From Leptospira sp. B5-022 (GTDB lineage Bacteria > Spirochaetota > Leptospiria > Leptospirales > Leptospiraceae), in the NCBI RefSeq assembly GCF_000347035.1, contig NZ_ANIJ01000015.1:1-64000 (forward strand): a DNA stretch of 64,000 nt, written 5' to 3'. Position numbers and translations under genes: made by a program. The notes under the pieces were generated by a model. It worked only from the letters and a program-made list of their open reading frames with translations, was not told where the DNA came from and made no database searches. Below are positions 36,797 through 46,632 of the stretch, in pieces. The number at the start of each line of letters is the position of its first letter. The first letter of the stretch is position 1.

Positions 36797-37633
36797 ATGG
36801 GACCGAAAAGAAATCGTATATACGTCATTCTTCTTTTCGCAATTCTGATCCTGCCTTTTGGACAACCGAAAGCAGACTTGGACAGTAATCGAGCCACCGC
36901 TTTAGTCCGTGTCGAAAGAGGATTAAAACAAAACGAATTTCATCTAAAAGCGATCAATAGCACTATCTCGAATTATGGAACTGAAGATGATAAGATATTG
37001 TTCCGCAGATGTTTGCAGCATCATATCGAGACATTTACCCTATACTTACAATTCGATCTCGCACACTCTTACGATGAAATGCGCCAAACCCAAAGATTAT
37101 TGGTGATATTATACTCAAAGGCCGTGGAAGCCTCCGCAGCCAACGTGAGAAGAGAATTGGATTTTTTATCCAAATTTGCGCTTAGGACCAAAGACGCGGA
37201 AGCAAGACATCATTTGGAAATGGGTTATAGAGAATACGGGGCATCCAACCAAAAAAAGATCATAGCAGACAACACAAGACCTTATTTGCCAGGAATCAAG
37301 ACACAATACCTCTACGAAGCTTTGAAATTATTAAAACAATCCAGGGAATACGTAGTTCTTCTTTCTCTAAAATTTCTCTCCGATTTCGAGCCGGATCTGC
37401 AAACCACCGAATTCGAAGAAATTTATAACGAGATCAATCGCGCAATGTTCAGCAAGGCGGACTATTATAATCGCATCCATTTCGATAACCATTTTCACAT
37501 TTTCAATTCCCCGAACCTATACGAAGCTACTTGGGAAAATCCTGGCTTGCAAGAATTGGAAAAGGCCTTAGGAGATATAGATCCAGCCAGCGATCGGGCA
37601 AGAAGAATGGCGAAACGCTCCGTTATCCCGTAA
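36797..37633 (+). CDS. secreted helical protein, unknown
   Basis: 278 residues. The N-terminal signal ([19 protein letters not shown]) is followed by an almost entirely helical mature protein ([75 protein letters not shown]). No metal or catalytic motif is evident. The stretch [22 protein letters not shown] near the C-terminus is aromatic and His-rich. It is 72 bp after copA, beyond a weak terminator, and 75 bp before the DUF4178 gene. Confidence 0.6.
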   Translation: MGPKRNRIYVILLFAILILPFGQPKADLDSNRATALVRVERGLKQNEFHLKAINSTISNYGTEDDKILFRRCLQHHIETFTLYLQFDLAHSYDEMRQTQRLLVILYSKAVEASAANVRRELDFLSKFALRTKDAEARHHLEMGYREYGASNQKKIIADNTRPYLPGIKTQYLYEALKLLKQSREYVVLLSLKFLSDFEPDLQTTEFEEIYNEINRAMFSKADYYNRIHFDNHFHIFNSPNLYEATWENPGLQELEKALGDIDPASDRARRMAKRSVIP

Positions 37634-37708
37634 AAATTCAGGAAATTTCTTTCGGAGCCGTAAAACCAGGATTGACAGAGTATCCTCCCGAAGTTATCAC
37701 CTTTCTTT

Positions 37709-39670
37709 GTGTCGGAACTAAGTTGTCCCAATTGCGGAGCCCCAGTACCCATCATCAATAAAGCTTCCGTTTACGCGGTTTGCTCCAGTTGCAAAACTCT
37801 TTCCCTCAAAAAAGACGTGAATCTGGAAAAGATCGGAACTGCGGGAGAACTCGCCGACGATCATTCCATTATCCAACTCGGGACCCAGGGAAATTATAAA
37901 GGCACTCCATTCCGAGTAATCGGAAGGATCCAACTCAAATTCGAATTAGGATTCTGGAACGAATGGCATCTTATGGAAGGAGATGGAAGTTCCGCCTGGT
38001 TAGGAGAAGCCCAAGGTTCTTATTATTATACAAAACTAAATGTTGGAATTCCTACAGACAAGTTCCCAACCATAGAAGGTGACGGGGACCCTATCGTAAT
38101 TGCTTCAGGCAGAAGAGAAAAGATCACTCCGGGGGACATTTTTTATTTAGGGGAAAACTGGACCTTAAAAGAGATCATGAAAGCGACCTGCATAGGCGGA
38201 GAAGGTGAACTCCCCATTGGGTTCCAAACCGGATACGAAGCGGTTCTTTTGGATCTTGCAAGCGAGGATGGATTATTCGGCACCTTAGACTACTCTGAGT
38301 CTCCTCCATTATTATTCTCCGGAAGTTTTGCTCCATTAGGAGAATTGAATCTAACCGGAATTAGGCAAGAAGAAGTCGCGTACAACCAAGCGCAGATCCC
38401 TGCAAAGACCATACAATGTAAAGGTTGCGGGGCCTCTCTCAATCAATTCAGTCCTGATTTCTCCAAATCTCTGGCTTGCGAATATTGCGGATCCGTAATG
38501 GACACAGAAAGTGATGATCTAAAGATCATCGCTAAATTCGATCAGATTTCCAAAGAAAACGTTCGTCTTCCATTAGGAACTCCCGTTAAGCTCCCCAACT
38601 TTCCCGAGTCCAAAGTCATCGGGATCTTACGAAAATCCACGGAAGTGGACGATGAGACTTATACTTGGACGGATTATCTTCTCAGATATAGAGGTGGATA
38701 CGCTTGGCTCAATGAGAACGGGGATAATTGGACCTACTTTGAACCTTTGCCCGGAGTACCCAAATGGGCTCCCGGATTGAAACGTATCTTCCAGAAAAGA
38801 TCCTATAAATGGTTCGCAAATTCGGATGCCAATACGGATTTCGCATTGGGCGAATTTTACTGGAAGGTTTCCGCGGGAGAAAAAGCACAACTCGAAGATT
38901 ATATCTCTCCTCCGTATATGATTTCCTCCGAAAGAACGGATAAGGAAATTTTCTGGTCCAAAGGGACTTTTATTCCGTTCGACACAATGAAGTCTGCTAT
39001 CCCTCTGGATACCGCTTCTAAATTAAGAAAACCTGAAATAGTCGGCGTATGCGAACCGAATCCTTTTAAGATCAGACTAAAACGGAATTTATGGGTGGCG
39101 TCGATCCTCACGGCCGTATTTTTTGTGTTTCAAGTATACGGATGTATAAAGGCCAAAAACCAAGTAGTCTATGAAGGAAAATTCAAATACGTCCAAACTT
39201 CTATGCCGAATACGGATATTGGCAGTACGAATTTCAGGGATAATTCTTTCGTAACCGAGGTGTTCGAACTAAAAGGAGAATCAAGCGAGAATGTGGAGAT
39301 TCAGATCGAAGCTCCCGAATTGGACAATAAGTATCTATTCTTCTCGGCCGTATTGATCAATGAGGATACGGACACGGCATACGATACCTCTATAGAAACC
39401 AGCTATTACCATGGGGTAGATGACGGAGAATCCTGGTCCGAGGGTTCCAAATCCGATTCCAAATCATTAGCGGAGATCCCTCCAGGAAGGTATTATCTTA
39501 GATTGGAAAGCCAATCCGACTTCCCCGTGGGTTGGGGTTCCGATTATAACGTAAAGGTAATAAGAGATGTAATGAGCCCAGCTCCATTCTTCTTATTTTC
39601 CATTTTTTTATGGCTTCCTTTGATCTATACTTTTTTCAGAAGTTATTCTTTCGAATCCAAAAGAGTTTAA
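37709..39670 (+). CDS. DUF4178-domain protein with two zinc ribbons and membrane segments
   Basis: 653 residues with a GTG start. A zinc ribbon (CPNCG...CSSC, residues 6-28) precedes a DUF4178 domain (YKGTPFRVIGRIQLKFELGFWNEWHLMEGDGSSAWLGEAQGS). A second ribbon (CKGCG...CEYCG, about 232-255) precedes a second DUF4178 copy (FPESKVIGILRKSTEVDDETYTWTDYLLRYRGGYAWLNENG). A membrane helix lies at about 455-475 and another near 630-650, with a beta-rich periplasmic segment between. DUF4178 genes often lie beside spermidine-synthase-like genes, as here. Function unknown. Confidence 0.82.
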   Translation: MSELSCPNCGAPVPIINKASVYAVCSSCKTLSLKKDVNLEKIGTAGELADDHSIIQLGTQGNYKGTPFRVIGRIQLKFELGFWNEWHLMEGDGSSAWLGEAQGSYYYTKLNVGIPTDKFPTIEGDGDPIVIASGRREKITPGDIFYLGENWTLKEIMKATCIGGEGELPIGFQTGYEAVLLDLASEDGLFGTLDYSESPPLLFSGSFAPLGELNLTGIRQEEVAYNQAQIPAKTIQCKGCGASLNQFSPDFSKSLACEYCGSVMDTESDDLKIIAKFDQISKENVRLPLGTPVKLPNFPESKVIGILRKSTEVDDETYTWTDYLLRYRGGYAWLNENGDNWTYFEPLPGVPKWAPGLKRIFQKRSYKWFANSDANTDFALGEFYWKVSAGEKAQLEDYISPPYMISSERTDKEIFWSKGTFIPFDTMKSAIPLDTASKLRKPEIVGVCEPNPFKIRLKRNLWVASILTAVFFVFQVYGCIKAKNQVVYEGKFKYVQTSMPNTDIGSTNFRDNSFVTEVFELKGESSENVEIQIEAPELDNKYLFFSAVLINEDTDTAYDTSIETSYYHGVDDGESWSEGSKSDSKSLAEIPPGRYYLRLESQSDFPVGWGSDYNVKVIRDVMSPAPFFLFSIFLWLPLIYTFFRSYSFESKRV

Positions 39671-39679
39671 GGATTTATT

Positions 39680-39880
39680 ATGTGGAATTTTATAAAAGGC
39701 CTTGTTTATCCTTTGTTTGCAGCTTCATTAGGGCTGGGATTTTTTTCGGAATATACAAAAGGGGGAGCCTCCACGGATTTCGAAGAAGTAAGCCAAGTTC
39801 CTAAAACCGTGAGACAGAATCCTGGCATCTACCGGTCTCACTACGCTTGGTTCACTAGAAATTTCCCGGGGGGAAAATAA
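39680..39880 (+). CDS. small membrane-anchored protein between DUF4178 and spermidine-synthase-like genes
   Basis: 66 residues. A hydrophobic helix ([22 protein letters not shown]) is followed by a polar tail with [24 protein letters not shown] precedes the ATG at a good distance. It sits 9 bp after the DUF4178 stop and 1 bp before the putative CTG start of the next gene, which supports it as a real gene of the same operon. I do not recognise the family. Confidence 0.65.
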   Translation: MWNFIKGLVYPLFAASLGLGFFSEYTKGGASTDFEEVSQVPKTVRQNPGIYRSHYAWFTRNFPGGK

Positions 39881-39881
39881 A

Positions 39882-41381
39882 CTGCAGAGAGCCTTATTAA
39901 TCTCCGTCTTAATCCTTTCTTCTTGCGGCTTAGTATACGAGCTACTAGCGGGCACTGTTGCGAGTTATCTACTCGGAGAAACCGTGACTCAATTTTCTTT
40001 GGTCATCGGAGTTTATCTATTTTCTATGGGTATCGGAAGTTGGCTCTCTAGATATCTAATAGAAGATCTGATCCCTAAATTCTTGGACGTGGAACTCGCC
40101 TTGGGACTATTAGGCGGATTCAGCGCAGCGATTCTGTTTTTAAGCTTTGGGCAGACTAGGATTTTCCAAATCCCTCTCTTCAGTATCGTAGTGGCAGTGG
40201 GCACTTTGGTAGGAATGGAGATACCCTTACTTCTTCGTATCCTAAAGAACAAATTAGGATTTCGTGATATGGTTTCCAAAGTGCTTAGTTTGGATTACGC
40301 CGGAGCACTTTTGGCTTCCTTGGCATTTCCGATATTTTTCGCACCTAAATTGGGAATGGTGAGAACTTCTTTCTTTTTCGGATTATTGAATGCAGGAACC
40401 GCACTATGGGGAACATTCGTTCTTCCATTATCCGAAAAACATAAAAACCTATTAAGGGCAAAATCCGCTCTGGTATTGACATTGTTAGGATTAGGTTTCG
40501 CGTTTTCAGAGATGATCACTTATTATAGCGAAGAAAATCTTTTTTCTGACGAGATTATCTATTCTAAACAAACCAATTTCCAAAAGATCATCGTCACCAG
40601 ATACAAAAACGAACTCAGGCTTTTTTTGAACGGGCATCTTCAATTCAGTTCCAGGGACGAATATAGATACCACGAAACATTGGCTCATCCGGCCCTTCTA
40701 TCTCACCCCAACCCTAAACGAGTATTGGTTTTGGGGGGAGGAGACGGACTCGCAGTCAGAGAGATCCTAAAACATCCAGGTATAGAATCCATCACCTTAG
40801 TGGATCTGGATCCTGAGATGACGCGTATTTTTTCGGAGCAACCGGTTCTCACCGAGATTAACGAATCTAGTTTAAAAAACCCTAAAGTACAAGTCCAAAA
40901 TGCGGATGCCTTTTTATGGTTAGAAGAATCGAGTTCGGTATTCGACGTGGTACTGATAGATTTTCCGGATCCGAGTAACTTCTCCATAGGAAAATTATAC
41001 AGCACAGCATTTTACAGAAGTTTAAAACGAAGACTTAACGAATTTTCAGTCGTAGAGATACAATCCACTTCCCCGTTATTTGCCAGAATGTCTTTCTGGT
41101 GTGTAGAAGCCACTCTCAAAGAATCAGGGTTTAATACCAGAGCCTTGCATGTATACGTTCCTTCTTTCGGAGAATGGGGATTTATTTTAGGAAGTGTGGG
41201 GAAATTGGGAGGATACAGAAAAGATCTCCCAACCGGATTAAAATTCCTGAATGAAACAGAATTAAGATCGATTTCGGAATTTCCGCAAGATATGTCCAAG
41301 GTACCGACTGAACCGAATCGTCTGGACAACCAAAGTCTCGTACGCTATTACGACCAAGAGTGGAATCGGATCTTAGATTAA
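39882..41381 (+). CDS. membrane-anchored spermidine-synthase-like (polyamine aminopropyltransferase-type) protein
   Basis: 499 residues if translation starts at CTG 39882. The first ATG/GTG/TTG in frame is GTG 39984, which would remove the conserved first helix ([20 protein letters not shown], then [15 protein letters not shown]). A GGGGGG run lies about 8 nt before the CTG. Several membrane helices (to about residue 215) precede the Rossmann methyltransferase-like domain: [42 protein letters not shown] and [12 protein letters not shown]. These match the membrane class of spermidine synthases. The amine acceptor cannot be told by eye. Confidence 0.82.
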   Translation: MQRALLISVLILSSCGLVYELLAGTVASYLLGETVTQFSLVIGVYLFSMGIGSWLSRYLIEDLIPKFLDVELALGLLGGFSAAILFLSFGQTRIFQIPLFSIVVAVGTLVGMEIPLLLRILKNKLGFRDMVSKVLSLDYAGALLASLAFPIFFAPKLGMVRTSFFFGLLNAGTALWGTFVLPLSEKHKNLLRAKSALVLTLLGLGFAFSEMITYYSEENLFSDEIIYSKQTNFQKIIVTRYKNELRLFLNGHLQFSSRDEYRYHETLAHPALLSHPNPKRVLVLGGGDGLAVREILKHPGIESITLVDLDPEMTRIFSEQPVLTEINESSLKNPKVQVQNADAFLWLEESSSVFDVVLIDFPDPSNFSIGKLYSTAFYRSLKRRLNEFSVVEIQSTSPLFARMSFWCVEATLKESGFNTRALHVYVPSFGEWGFILGSVGKLGGYRKDLPTGLKFLNETELRSISEFPQDMSKVPTEPNRLDNQSLVRYYDQEWNRILD

Positions 41382-41528
41382 AAAGATCCGGAACTTCCTC
41401 CATTTATAAGGTTCCCAAATTTTAAATAGATCCCGATTTTTCTAATCTAGGATCCTTTTAAAAAAAATGGAAAGAACTTCCCGAAACGTATAATAAGATA
41501 AAAATTGCGGAAAAGAGGACTTTTTCGG

Positions 41529-41906
41529 ATGAATCGTAAACTTAAAAATTTCCCCTTCGTTTTATTATTCCTATTTAGTGTTTCCGCTTCCTATGCTAAA
41601 ACCGCAACTACGGAAACCACGTTGCATGATTTTATGGAAGATTATACCAAACCTGCTTCCAAAAAAGCTAAAAAAGGAGATAAGGCCGCTCTCGAAAGGA
41701 TCTTAAAAGAAATCCCGAACTGGGCCTTGGACGAACAAAAAACAAAATGGAAAGAGATCACCGATGCTGCTTTTGCCTCCGGAGATCTGGAGTCTTCCTG
41801 CAAAAATTGTCATAAAGAATATAAAAAAGAATATAAAAAGAGCTACAGAAAACGCCCGATACAAGTTTCCAACGAGTTGATCAACTTTTTGAAAAACTCG
41901 AAGTAA
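41529..41906 (+). CDS. cytochrome c-type periplasmic protein
   Basis: 125 residues from the ATG at 41529 (GAGGA upstream); an upstream TTG frame to 41505 is less likely. The signal peptide ends SASYAK. The mature protein is helical with a single C-terminal haem motif CKNCH (residues 91-95) followed by KEYKKEYKKSYRKRP. The C-terminal position of CxxCH and the four-helix character resemble the c'/c-556 class. No axial Met can be assigned with certainty. Its 3' end overlaps the convergent phosphatase gene by 26 bp. Confidence 0.75.
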   Translation: MNRKLKNFPFVLLFLFSVSASYAKTATTETTLHDFMEDYTKPASKKAKKGDKAALERILKEIPNWALDEQKTKWKEITDAAFASGDLESSCKNCHKEYKKEYKKSYRKRPIQVSNELINFLKNSK

Positions 41907-43905
41907 TTTCCTTTTTTGGACTCTCATCGGGGATCGGCAAATAATCTAAGACAAGAAACGTTAGATCGTCCTCGAAATGTTTTCTATTTCCCGCAAATCT
42001 TCTCACGGTAGTAAACAGTTCCTCTGCCAGTTTTTCTCCGGGAGAATCCATTAAATCACTTAACAATTTATAAAATCTTTGGAATCCGAAAATTTCCCCG
42101 TTTTTACTTCTGGCTTCCGTGATCCCGTCCGTATAAATGATCAAACGATCCCCCGGTTTCATTTGGAATTCTATCACGGAATTTTTAAGATTCGGATCCA
42201 TTCCCATGATCCAACCTGGTAAAAAGATCTCCTTGGTATCTCCCGATCCCTTGTCTATTGCAACAATGGGAGGATGTCCCGCGTTTGAATAAGTTACCTT
42301 TCCATTCTCAGGATCGATGAGTAGGTACGCCGCGGTGATAAAATGTTTCCCGTATTTGCCGCTTAAGGATCTATTGATACTTCTTAAAACTTCCGCAGGA
42401 TCTTCATTTTTTCTTGATTCGATAGAAAACGCCAACTTGACCATAGAAGAAATGATCGCAGCGGGAACTCCATGACCGGAAACATCGGATAAAAAGATCC
42501 CTAACTTGCCGGATTCCAAATATTGGAAATCATAGAAGTCTCCTCCCACCGAACTTGCAAATTCACTTCGTACGGAAAGTTTTAGATTTTTTACTTCCGG
42601 CAAACGGTCAGGAAGAATGGACTCTTGCAGCTCTCTTGCGATCTTAAGCTCTTGCTCTATCTCTGTTAACTTTAACTGGCTTTCATAATTTTCCAATCGA
42701 GCTTGCAGGGAATCTTTCTCTAACGTTTTGATACGATCCGCCAAAGCGAATGAAAGAAGTGTCATTTCTACCAAGGAACCGAACTGCGCGGACCAATGTG
42801 TAAGTTCCGTATCCTGGATAATGGACAGATTCCTAAGAGCGGTGATCAGGACAAAAAGTATGAGTACCGACCAAGCCAAAAGGAAATAACGTGCAGGACG
42901 ATATCCCTTTCTCAATCGGATCGCAGCCGAATAGATCACCAAAACCGCAGCCAAAAAAGGATACCAGGAAACGGCCCAGATCATAGGGCCGTAAATGTTA
43001 GGGAATAAAGATGCGAAAAATCCCAAAATCGCAACGCCGGCCAATATTAAGAAAGCATAATTCTTCCAGCCGGTCTCCCTTTCCATATGCAAGAAAGAAC
43101 GGGTAAACAAAAGGGAAAATGCCACTGACAAGAATGCAAAACCTGTCAGATAATCGTTCCAAGAGGTAGCTGGAGCCGGGATTAAATACTGGGCCCCCAC
43201 TCCTGTAACCGCCATTTGCCAAAGTCCATAGAACAACAGATAGAGAACGTAGAAAAAATAACTGGAGTCTTTAACCACGAAGGAAAGAAATCCGTTATAC
43301 ACTAACATAATCCCTATCGCCCCGAAGAAGATCCCTAAAAACAAATTCTCCATTTGGATATGAGCTGCGAATTCCTTGGGAGCCCAGGCCTGAAAATTCA
43401 AGACCAAAGACCTTCTGGTCGAAGCGTGGATCAAAAATTCTTCCTGTTTGTTGGGAGGAGTTTCTATTAAGAATGCAGGTTGGATATAGGACATCCTCGT
43501 ATCCATGGAGAGTTCGGACCAGGCCCATCCTTGCGGACTCCATACCCTTTTAAAAACTGTGAGATTTTCCATCCCAGGGTTATTCAAGACCAAGTACCAG
43601 GAAATCGTTCCTTCTTTAGGGGGAGCTTGTATCTTGAACTTTATTAAAAACTGATCGTCGGTGAAACTGAAAGAGAGGCTGTCCGTATCCACTCTTGTCC
43701 AATCACCTGTTTCTAAATCTATTGGAGCCTGTACTTCTCCGGGACGTATCTTTCTGATAAAAGTGAATTTATTTATAGGAGTCCCGGACATAGAACCGGA
43801 GATCGGAAAAACGGGAACATCTTCCTGAGAATATAGTGAGTCTATGCTCAAGATGACGATCAGCAAAATGAAGCTGAAGTTCCGAATTTTTCGGAAAATA
43901 TTCAC
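41881..43905 (-). CDS. 7TM-DISM receptor with SpoIIE/PP2C phosphatase domain
   Basis: 674 residues. A signal peptide (to SLYSQ) and a beta-rich extracytoplasmic 7TMR-DISMED2-type domain (residues 25-185) precede seven membrane helices (about 190-395). A coiled-coil (LKTLEKDSLQARLENYESQLKLTEIEQELKIARELQESILP) leads to a PP2C/SpoIIE domain (GGDFYDFQYLESGKLGIFLSDVSGHGVPAA, TYSNAGHPPI, LIIYTDGITEARS). It would sense an external ligand and dephosphorylate an anti-sigma antagonist. No partner-switch genes are adjacent. The EVE gene lies 11 bp upstream on the same strand. Confidence 0.87.
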   Translation of the reverse strand: MNIFRKIRNFSFILLIVILSIDSLYSQEDVPVFPISGSMSGTPINKFTFIRKIRPGEVQAPIDLETGDWTRVDTDSLSFSFTDDQFLIKFKIQAPPKEGTISWYLVLNNPGMENLTVFKRVWSPQGWAWSELSMDTRMSYIQPAFLIETPPNKQEEFLIHASTRRSLVLNFQAWAPKEFAAHIQMENLFLGIFFGAIGIMLVYNGFLSFVVKDSSYFFYVLYLLFYGLWQMAVTGVGAQYLIPAPATSWNDYLTGFAFLSVAFSLLFTRSFLHMERETGWKNYAFLILAGVAILGFFASLFPNIYGPMIWAVSWYPFLAAVLVIYSAAIRLRKGYRPARYFLLAWSVLILFVLITALRNLSIIQDTELTHWSAQFGSLVEMTLLSFALADRIKTLEKDSLQARLENYESQLKLTEIEQELKIARELQESILPDRLPEVKNLKLSVRSEFASSVGGDFYDFQYLESGKLGIFLSDVSGHGVPAAIISSMVKLAFSIESRKNEDPAEVLRSINRSLSGKYGKHFITAAYLLIDPENGKVTYSNAGHPPIVAIDKGSGDTKEIFLPGWIMGMDPNLKNSVIEFQMKPGDRLIIYTDGITEARSKNGEIFGFQRFYKLLSDLMDSPGEKLAEELFTTVRRFAGNRKHFEDDLTFLVLDYLPIPDESPKKEITSSFSKS

Positions 43906-43916
43906 AAAAAATCTCC

Positions 43917-44396
43917 CTAACCGAGGAGACTTTTTGCCCCGGCCAATTTACAAATATACTGAAAATGTTCTTCGCTGACCGGTTGGATCGAAAGTCTTCC
44001 CCCCGGCTGCAAAAGGACCATTCCTTCTAGTTGCCCGTGGGATCTTAATTCTTCTAGCGAAATTGGGCGAGAAAATTTTTCCTTAAATTTCACATCCACC
44101 ATGAACCAGGTCGGTTTTTGCGGATCACTTTTTGGATCATAATACTTATGTTTCTTATCAAAAGCGAAATGATCCGGGTATCCTTCTTTGACTACTTCCG
44201 CAAGTCCTGCGACATGAGGAGGTTTACAACTGCTATGGTAGAATAGGATGAGATCCTTCTTTTTGATCTCATCCCTTAGGTAATTTCTTGCGCCATAACC
44301 TCTGACTCCCTCCCAAGGAGCTGTTTTGCCGGGAGAAGAAGCCAGGGTATCTATGGAAAAAACGTCGGGCTCGGTCTTAAAAAGCCAGAATTTCAT
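43917..44396 (-). CDS. EVE-domain protein
   Basis: 159 residues, a stand-alone EVE domain: [53 protein letters not shown] and [18 protein letters not shown]-like domains bind modified bases in nucleic acids. Start ATG overlaps the FtsH stop (ATGA at 44393-44396), so it is coupled to ftsH. Confidence 0.88.
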   Translation of the reverse strand: MKFWLFKTEPDVFSIDTLASSPGKTAPWEGVRGYGARNYLRDEIKKKDLILFYHSSCKPPHVAGLAEVVKEGYPDHFAFDKKHKYYDPKSDPQKPTWFMVDVKFKEKFSRPISLEELRSHGQLEGMVLLQPGGRLSIQPVSEEHFQYICKLAGAKSLLG

Positions 44397-46369
44397 TCTA
44401 TGCCAGTAGAATATGCGGGTTTGCTCGGAATTTCTCCCGCCTTCTCCTTTTTGTTAGAACGTTCCGTTTTCTTTTTAGTTTCTTCGTGAGCCGGATGAAC
44501 AATCGCCATCAACTCATCATGAGAAACCGTTTCTTTTGCAAGAAGAGCCTTCGCAAGATTTTCAAACTTGGTGGAATTCTTACGGACTAGTTCCCGACCT
44601 TTGTCGAGGCAGGTCTGCACTATATTTCGGATCTCTTTGTCGATCATGGCTGCAAATTCTTCGCTATAAGCCTTATTACTTTGGCCCATATCCCTGCCCA
44701 AGAAAGGGCTCTCATGACCGCTTCCGTAATTGATCGTGCCTAGTTTTTCGGACATTCCCCAATCACAGACCATTCTTCTTGCGATATTTGTAGCCTGTTG
44801 GATATCGTTGCTAGAACCGGTAGAAGTCATTTTGAACTTATACTCTTCTGCGATGAACCCGCCCATACAAACTACGATCTGGTCCAACCAATATGCTTTC
44901 GTATGAATATGTTTGTCTTCCGTAGGAAGGGACTGAGTAAGACCTAATGCCCTTCCTCTCGGAATGATGGTCACCTTATGAACAGGCTCGGTATAAGCCA
45001 AAAGTGTTCCTAAGATCGCATGGCCTGCTTCGTGATACGCGATTACTTCTTTTTCCTTTTCGGAAATAAAGAAGGATCTTCGCTCAGGGCCCATCATGAC
45101 TTTATCGCGAGCTTCCTCTAATTCTTCTTGGGTTACACGTTTTTTATTCTTACGTGCTGCAAGTAGAGCGGCTTCATTGATCAGGTTAGAAAGATCCGCA
45201 CCAGTAAATCCAGGGGTTCCTCTTGCGATGGAATTCAAAGAGATATCGCTGGTTAAAGGGACTTTTCTAGAGTGAACTTTTAGGATCTGCTCTCTTCCGT
45301 TCAGGTCCGGAAGGTCCACCATTACCTGGCGGTCAAATCTTCCCGGTCTGAGTAAGGCCGGATCTAAAACGTCAGCACGGTTTGTAGCTGCCATTACGAT
45401 CACACCTTCGTTTTTCTCGAATCCGTCCATTTCGACAAGCATCTGGTTTAGGGTCTGCTCTCTTTCGTCGTGACCACCACCCCATCCGGCTCCTCTCAGT
45501 CTTCCCACCGCATCGATCTCATCTATAAAGATGATACATGGAGAATTTTTTTTACCTTGGTCGAAAAGGTCTCGAACACGAGAAGCTCCCACACCTACGA
45601 ACATTTCTACGAAGTCGGAACCGGAGATACTGAAGAATGGTACACCCGCTTCTCCGGCAACGGCTCTAGCAAGAAGTGTTTTACCTGTACCGGGAGGGCC
45701 CACTAAAAGAACTCCGGTAGGGATCCTTGCACCCATTGCTTGGAATTTTTTAGGGTCTTTTAAGAATTCTATAATTTCGACCAATTCTGTTTTGGCTTCT
45801 TCGCAACCTGCAACATCGGCAAAACTAACTTTTACCTTTGGATCCACAGTCATCTTTGCTTTGGATTTTCCGAAGGAAAACGCTTTGTTGCCGGTAGACT
45901 GGACCTGACGCATAATAAAAAAGTAAAATACGAAAATGCCGATCACGGCGATCAGAAGAAAGGAACTTAACATTCCGAACCCATGCCCGTTCTCGGAAGG
46001 AACTACTTCCAGATCGATATTCGTTTTTCTTAAAGAAGTAAGGAATTCTTTGTCGATAGGCGCAATTCTGGTCTCGAATCGAACGGGAGTTTTTGCAGAT
46101 CCTTCTTCGAACGGTTCGTAACAACCTTTGATCATATCCCCTTCTAATATCAGCTTGTCACAGCCGGGGAAATTAGAGTCAGAAGTTTTAACCAGTTTAC
46201 CTTTCGGCTTGGAAGAAGTATCCGGTTCTACCATATTCATAAATTGGGAAAAAGGTAGTATCCGAGGTTTTCCCAGAGCAGTTTGTATCTGCGGTACTAG
46301 AAGTGCTAATCCTAGGATTACTAAAATGAAAAGTATAAGTAATCTAAGACCTTTATTATTGTTATTCAT
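44393..46369 (-). CDS. ftsH: ATP-dependent zinc metalloprotease FtsH
   Basis: 658 residues from the ATG at 46369 (GGGAG upstream); the frame extends to 46408 without support. Two membrane helices flank a periplasmic segment (residues about 25-125). The AAA+ module has Walker [20 protein letters not shown], Walker [13 protein letters not shown] and the second-region-of-homology [22 protein letters not shown]; the pore loop is [15 protein letters not shown]. The zinc site is HEAGH with the later metal-binding region. It degrades membrane and regulatory proteins. The upstream leader has several stem-loops (see findings). Confidence 0.95.
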   Translation of the reverse strand: MNNNNKGLRLLILFILVILGLALLVPQIQTALGKPRILPFSQFMNMVEPDTSSKPKGKLVKTSDSNFPGCDKLILEGDMIKGCYEPFEEGSAKTPVRFETRIAPIDKEFLTSLRKTNIDLEVVPSENGHGFGMLSSFLLIAVIGIFVFYFFIMRQVQSTGNKAFSFGKSKAKMTVDPKVKVSFADVAGCEEAKTELVEIIEFLKDPKKFQAMGARIPTGVLLVGPPGTGKTLLARAVAGEAGVPFFSISGSDFVEMFVGVGASRVRDLFDQGKKNSPCIIFIDEIDAVGRLRGAGWGGGHDEREQTLNQMLVEMDGFEKNEGVIVMAATNRADVLDPALLRPGRFDRQVMVDLPDLNGREQILKVHSRKVPLTSDISLNSIARGTPGFTGADLSNLINEAALLAARKNKKRVTQEELEEARDKVMMGPERRSFFISEKEKEVIAYHEAGHAILGTLLAYTEPVHKVTIIPRGRALGLTQSLPTEDKHIHTKAYWLDQIVVCMGGFIAEEYKFKMTSTGSSNDIQQATNIARRMVCDWGMSEKLGTINYGSGHESPFLGRDMGQSNKAYSEEFAAMIDKEIRNIVQTCLDKGRELVRKNSTKFENLAKALLAKETVSHDELMAIVHPAHEETKKKTERSNKKEKAGEIPSKPAYSTGIE

Positions 46370-46587
46370 GTGTAACTCCCAAGCTCCGCCATCTCTTCGG
46401 AGCCACATTCTTCCCGTAGATTAGACTAAGGGAAGCAGGCTTGAACCTGCCGGAATCGTAAACCGGTGATGCTATTTGGAAACCGATTTCTTGGAAAAGG
46501 TTCCCCATAATCAGAGTCCCTTTTTTTCCGGAAAAGTAAAGGATTTTTAGATCTCGACGGAACCGAGAGAAAAATAAGATGGAAGGC

Positions 46588-46616
46588 ATTCCGGACCCAA
46601 GTCCGGAATTTTTTTT
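46588..46616 (+). terminator. perfect hairpin with T-tract on the plus strand
   Basis: ATTCCGGAC-CCAA-GTCCGGAAT (46588-46609) is followed by seven further T on the plus strand. Both flanking genes lie on the minus strand, where the same stem is not followed by T. It therefore would end a plus-strand (antisense) transcript, or it is a 3'-UTR hairpin of pth. Confidence 0.65.
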
Positions 46617-46632
46617 GAGAAAAAATCAGATC

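Noticed and set aside
46430..46510. tRNA-like sequence on the minus strand (TTCAAG loop and GGGGAA/TTCCC ends)
   Set aside because: The T-arm loop has six bases, no D-arm or anticodon arm can be drawn, and the acceptor has a mismatch. It is more likely a set of mRNA leader hairpins.
46362..46589. 75-aa minus-strand frame between pth and ftsH (possible tilS remnant)
   Set aside because: No TilS signature is visible, and the frame covers the structured leader. I could not support it.
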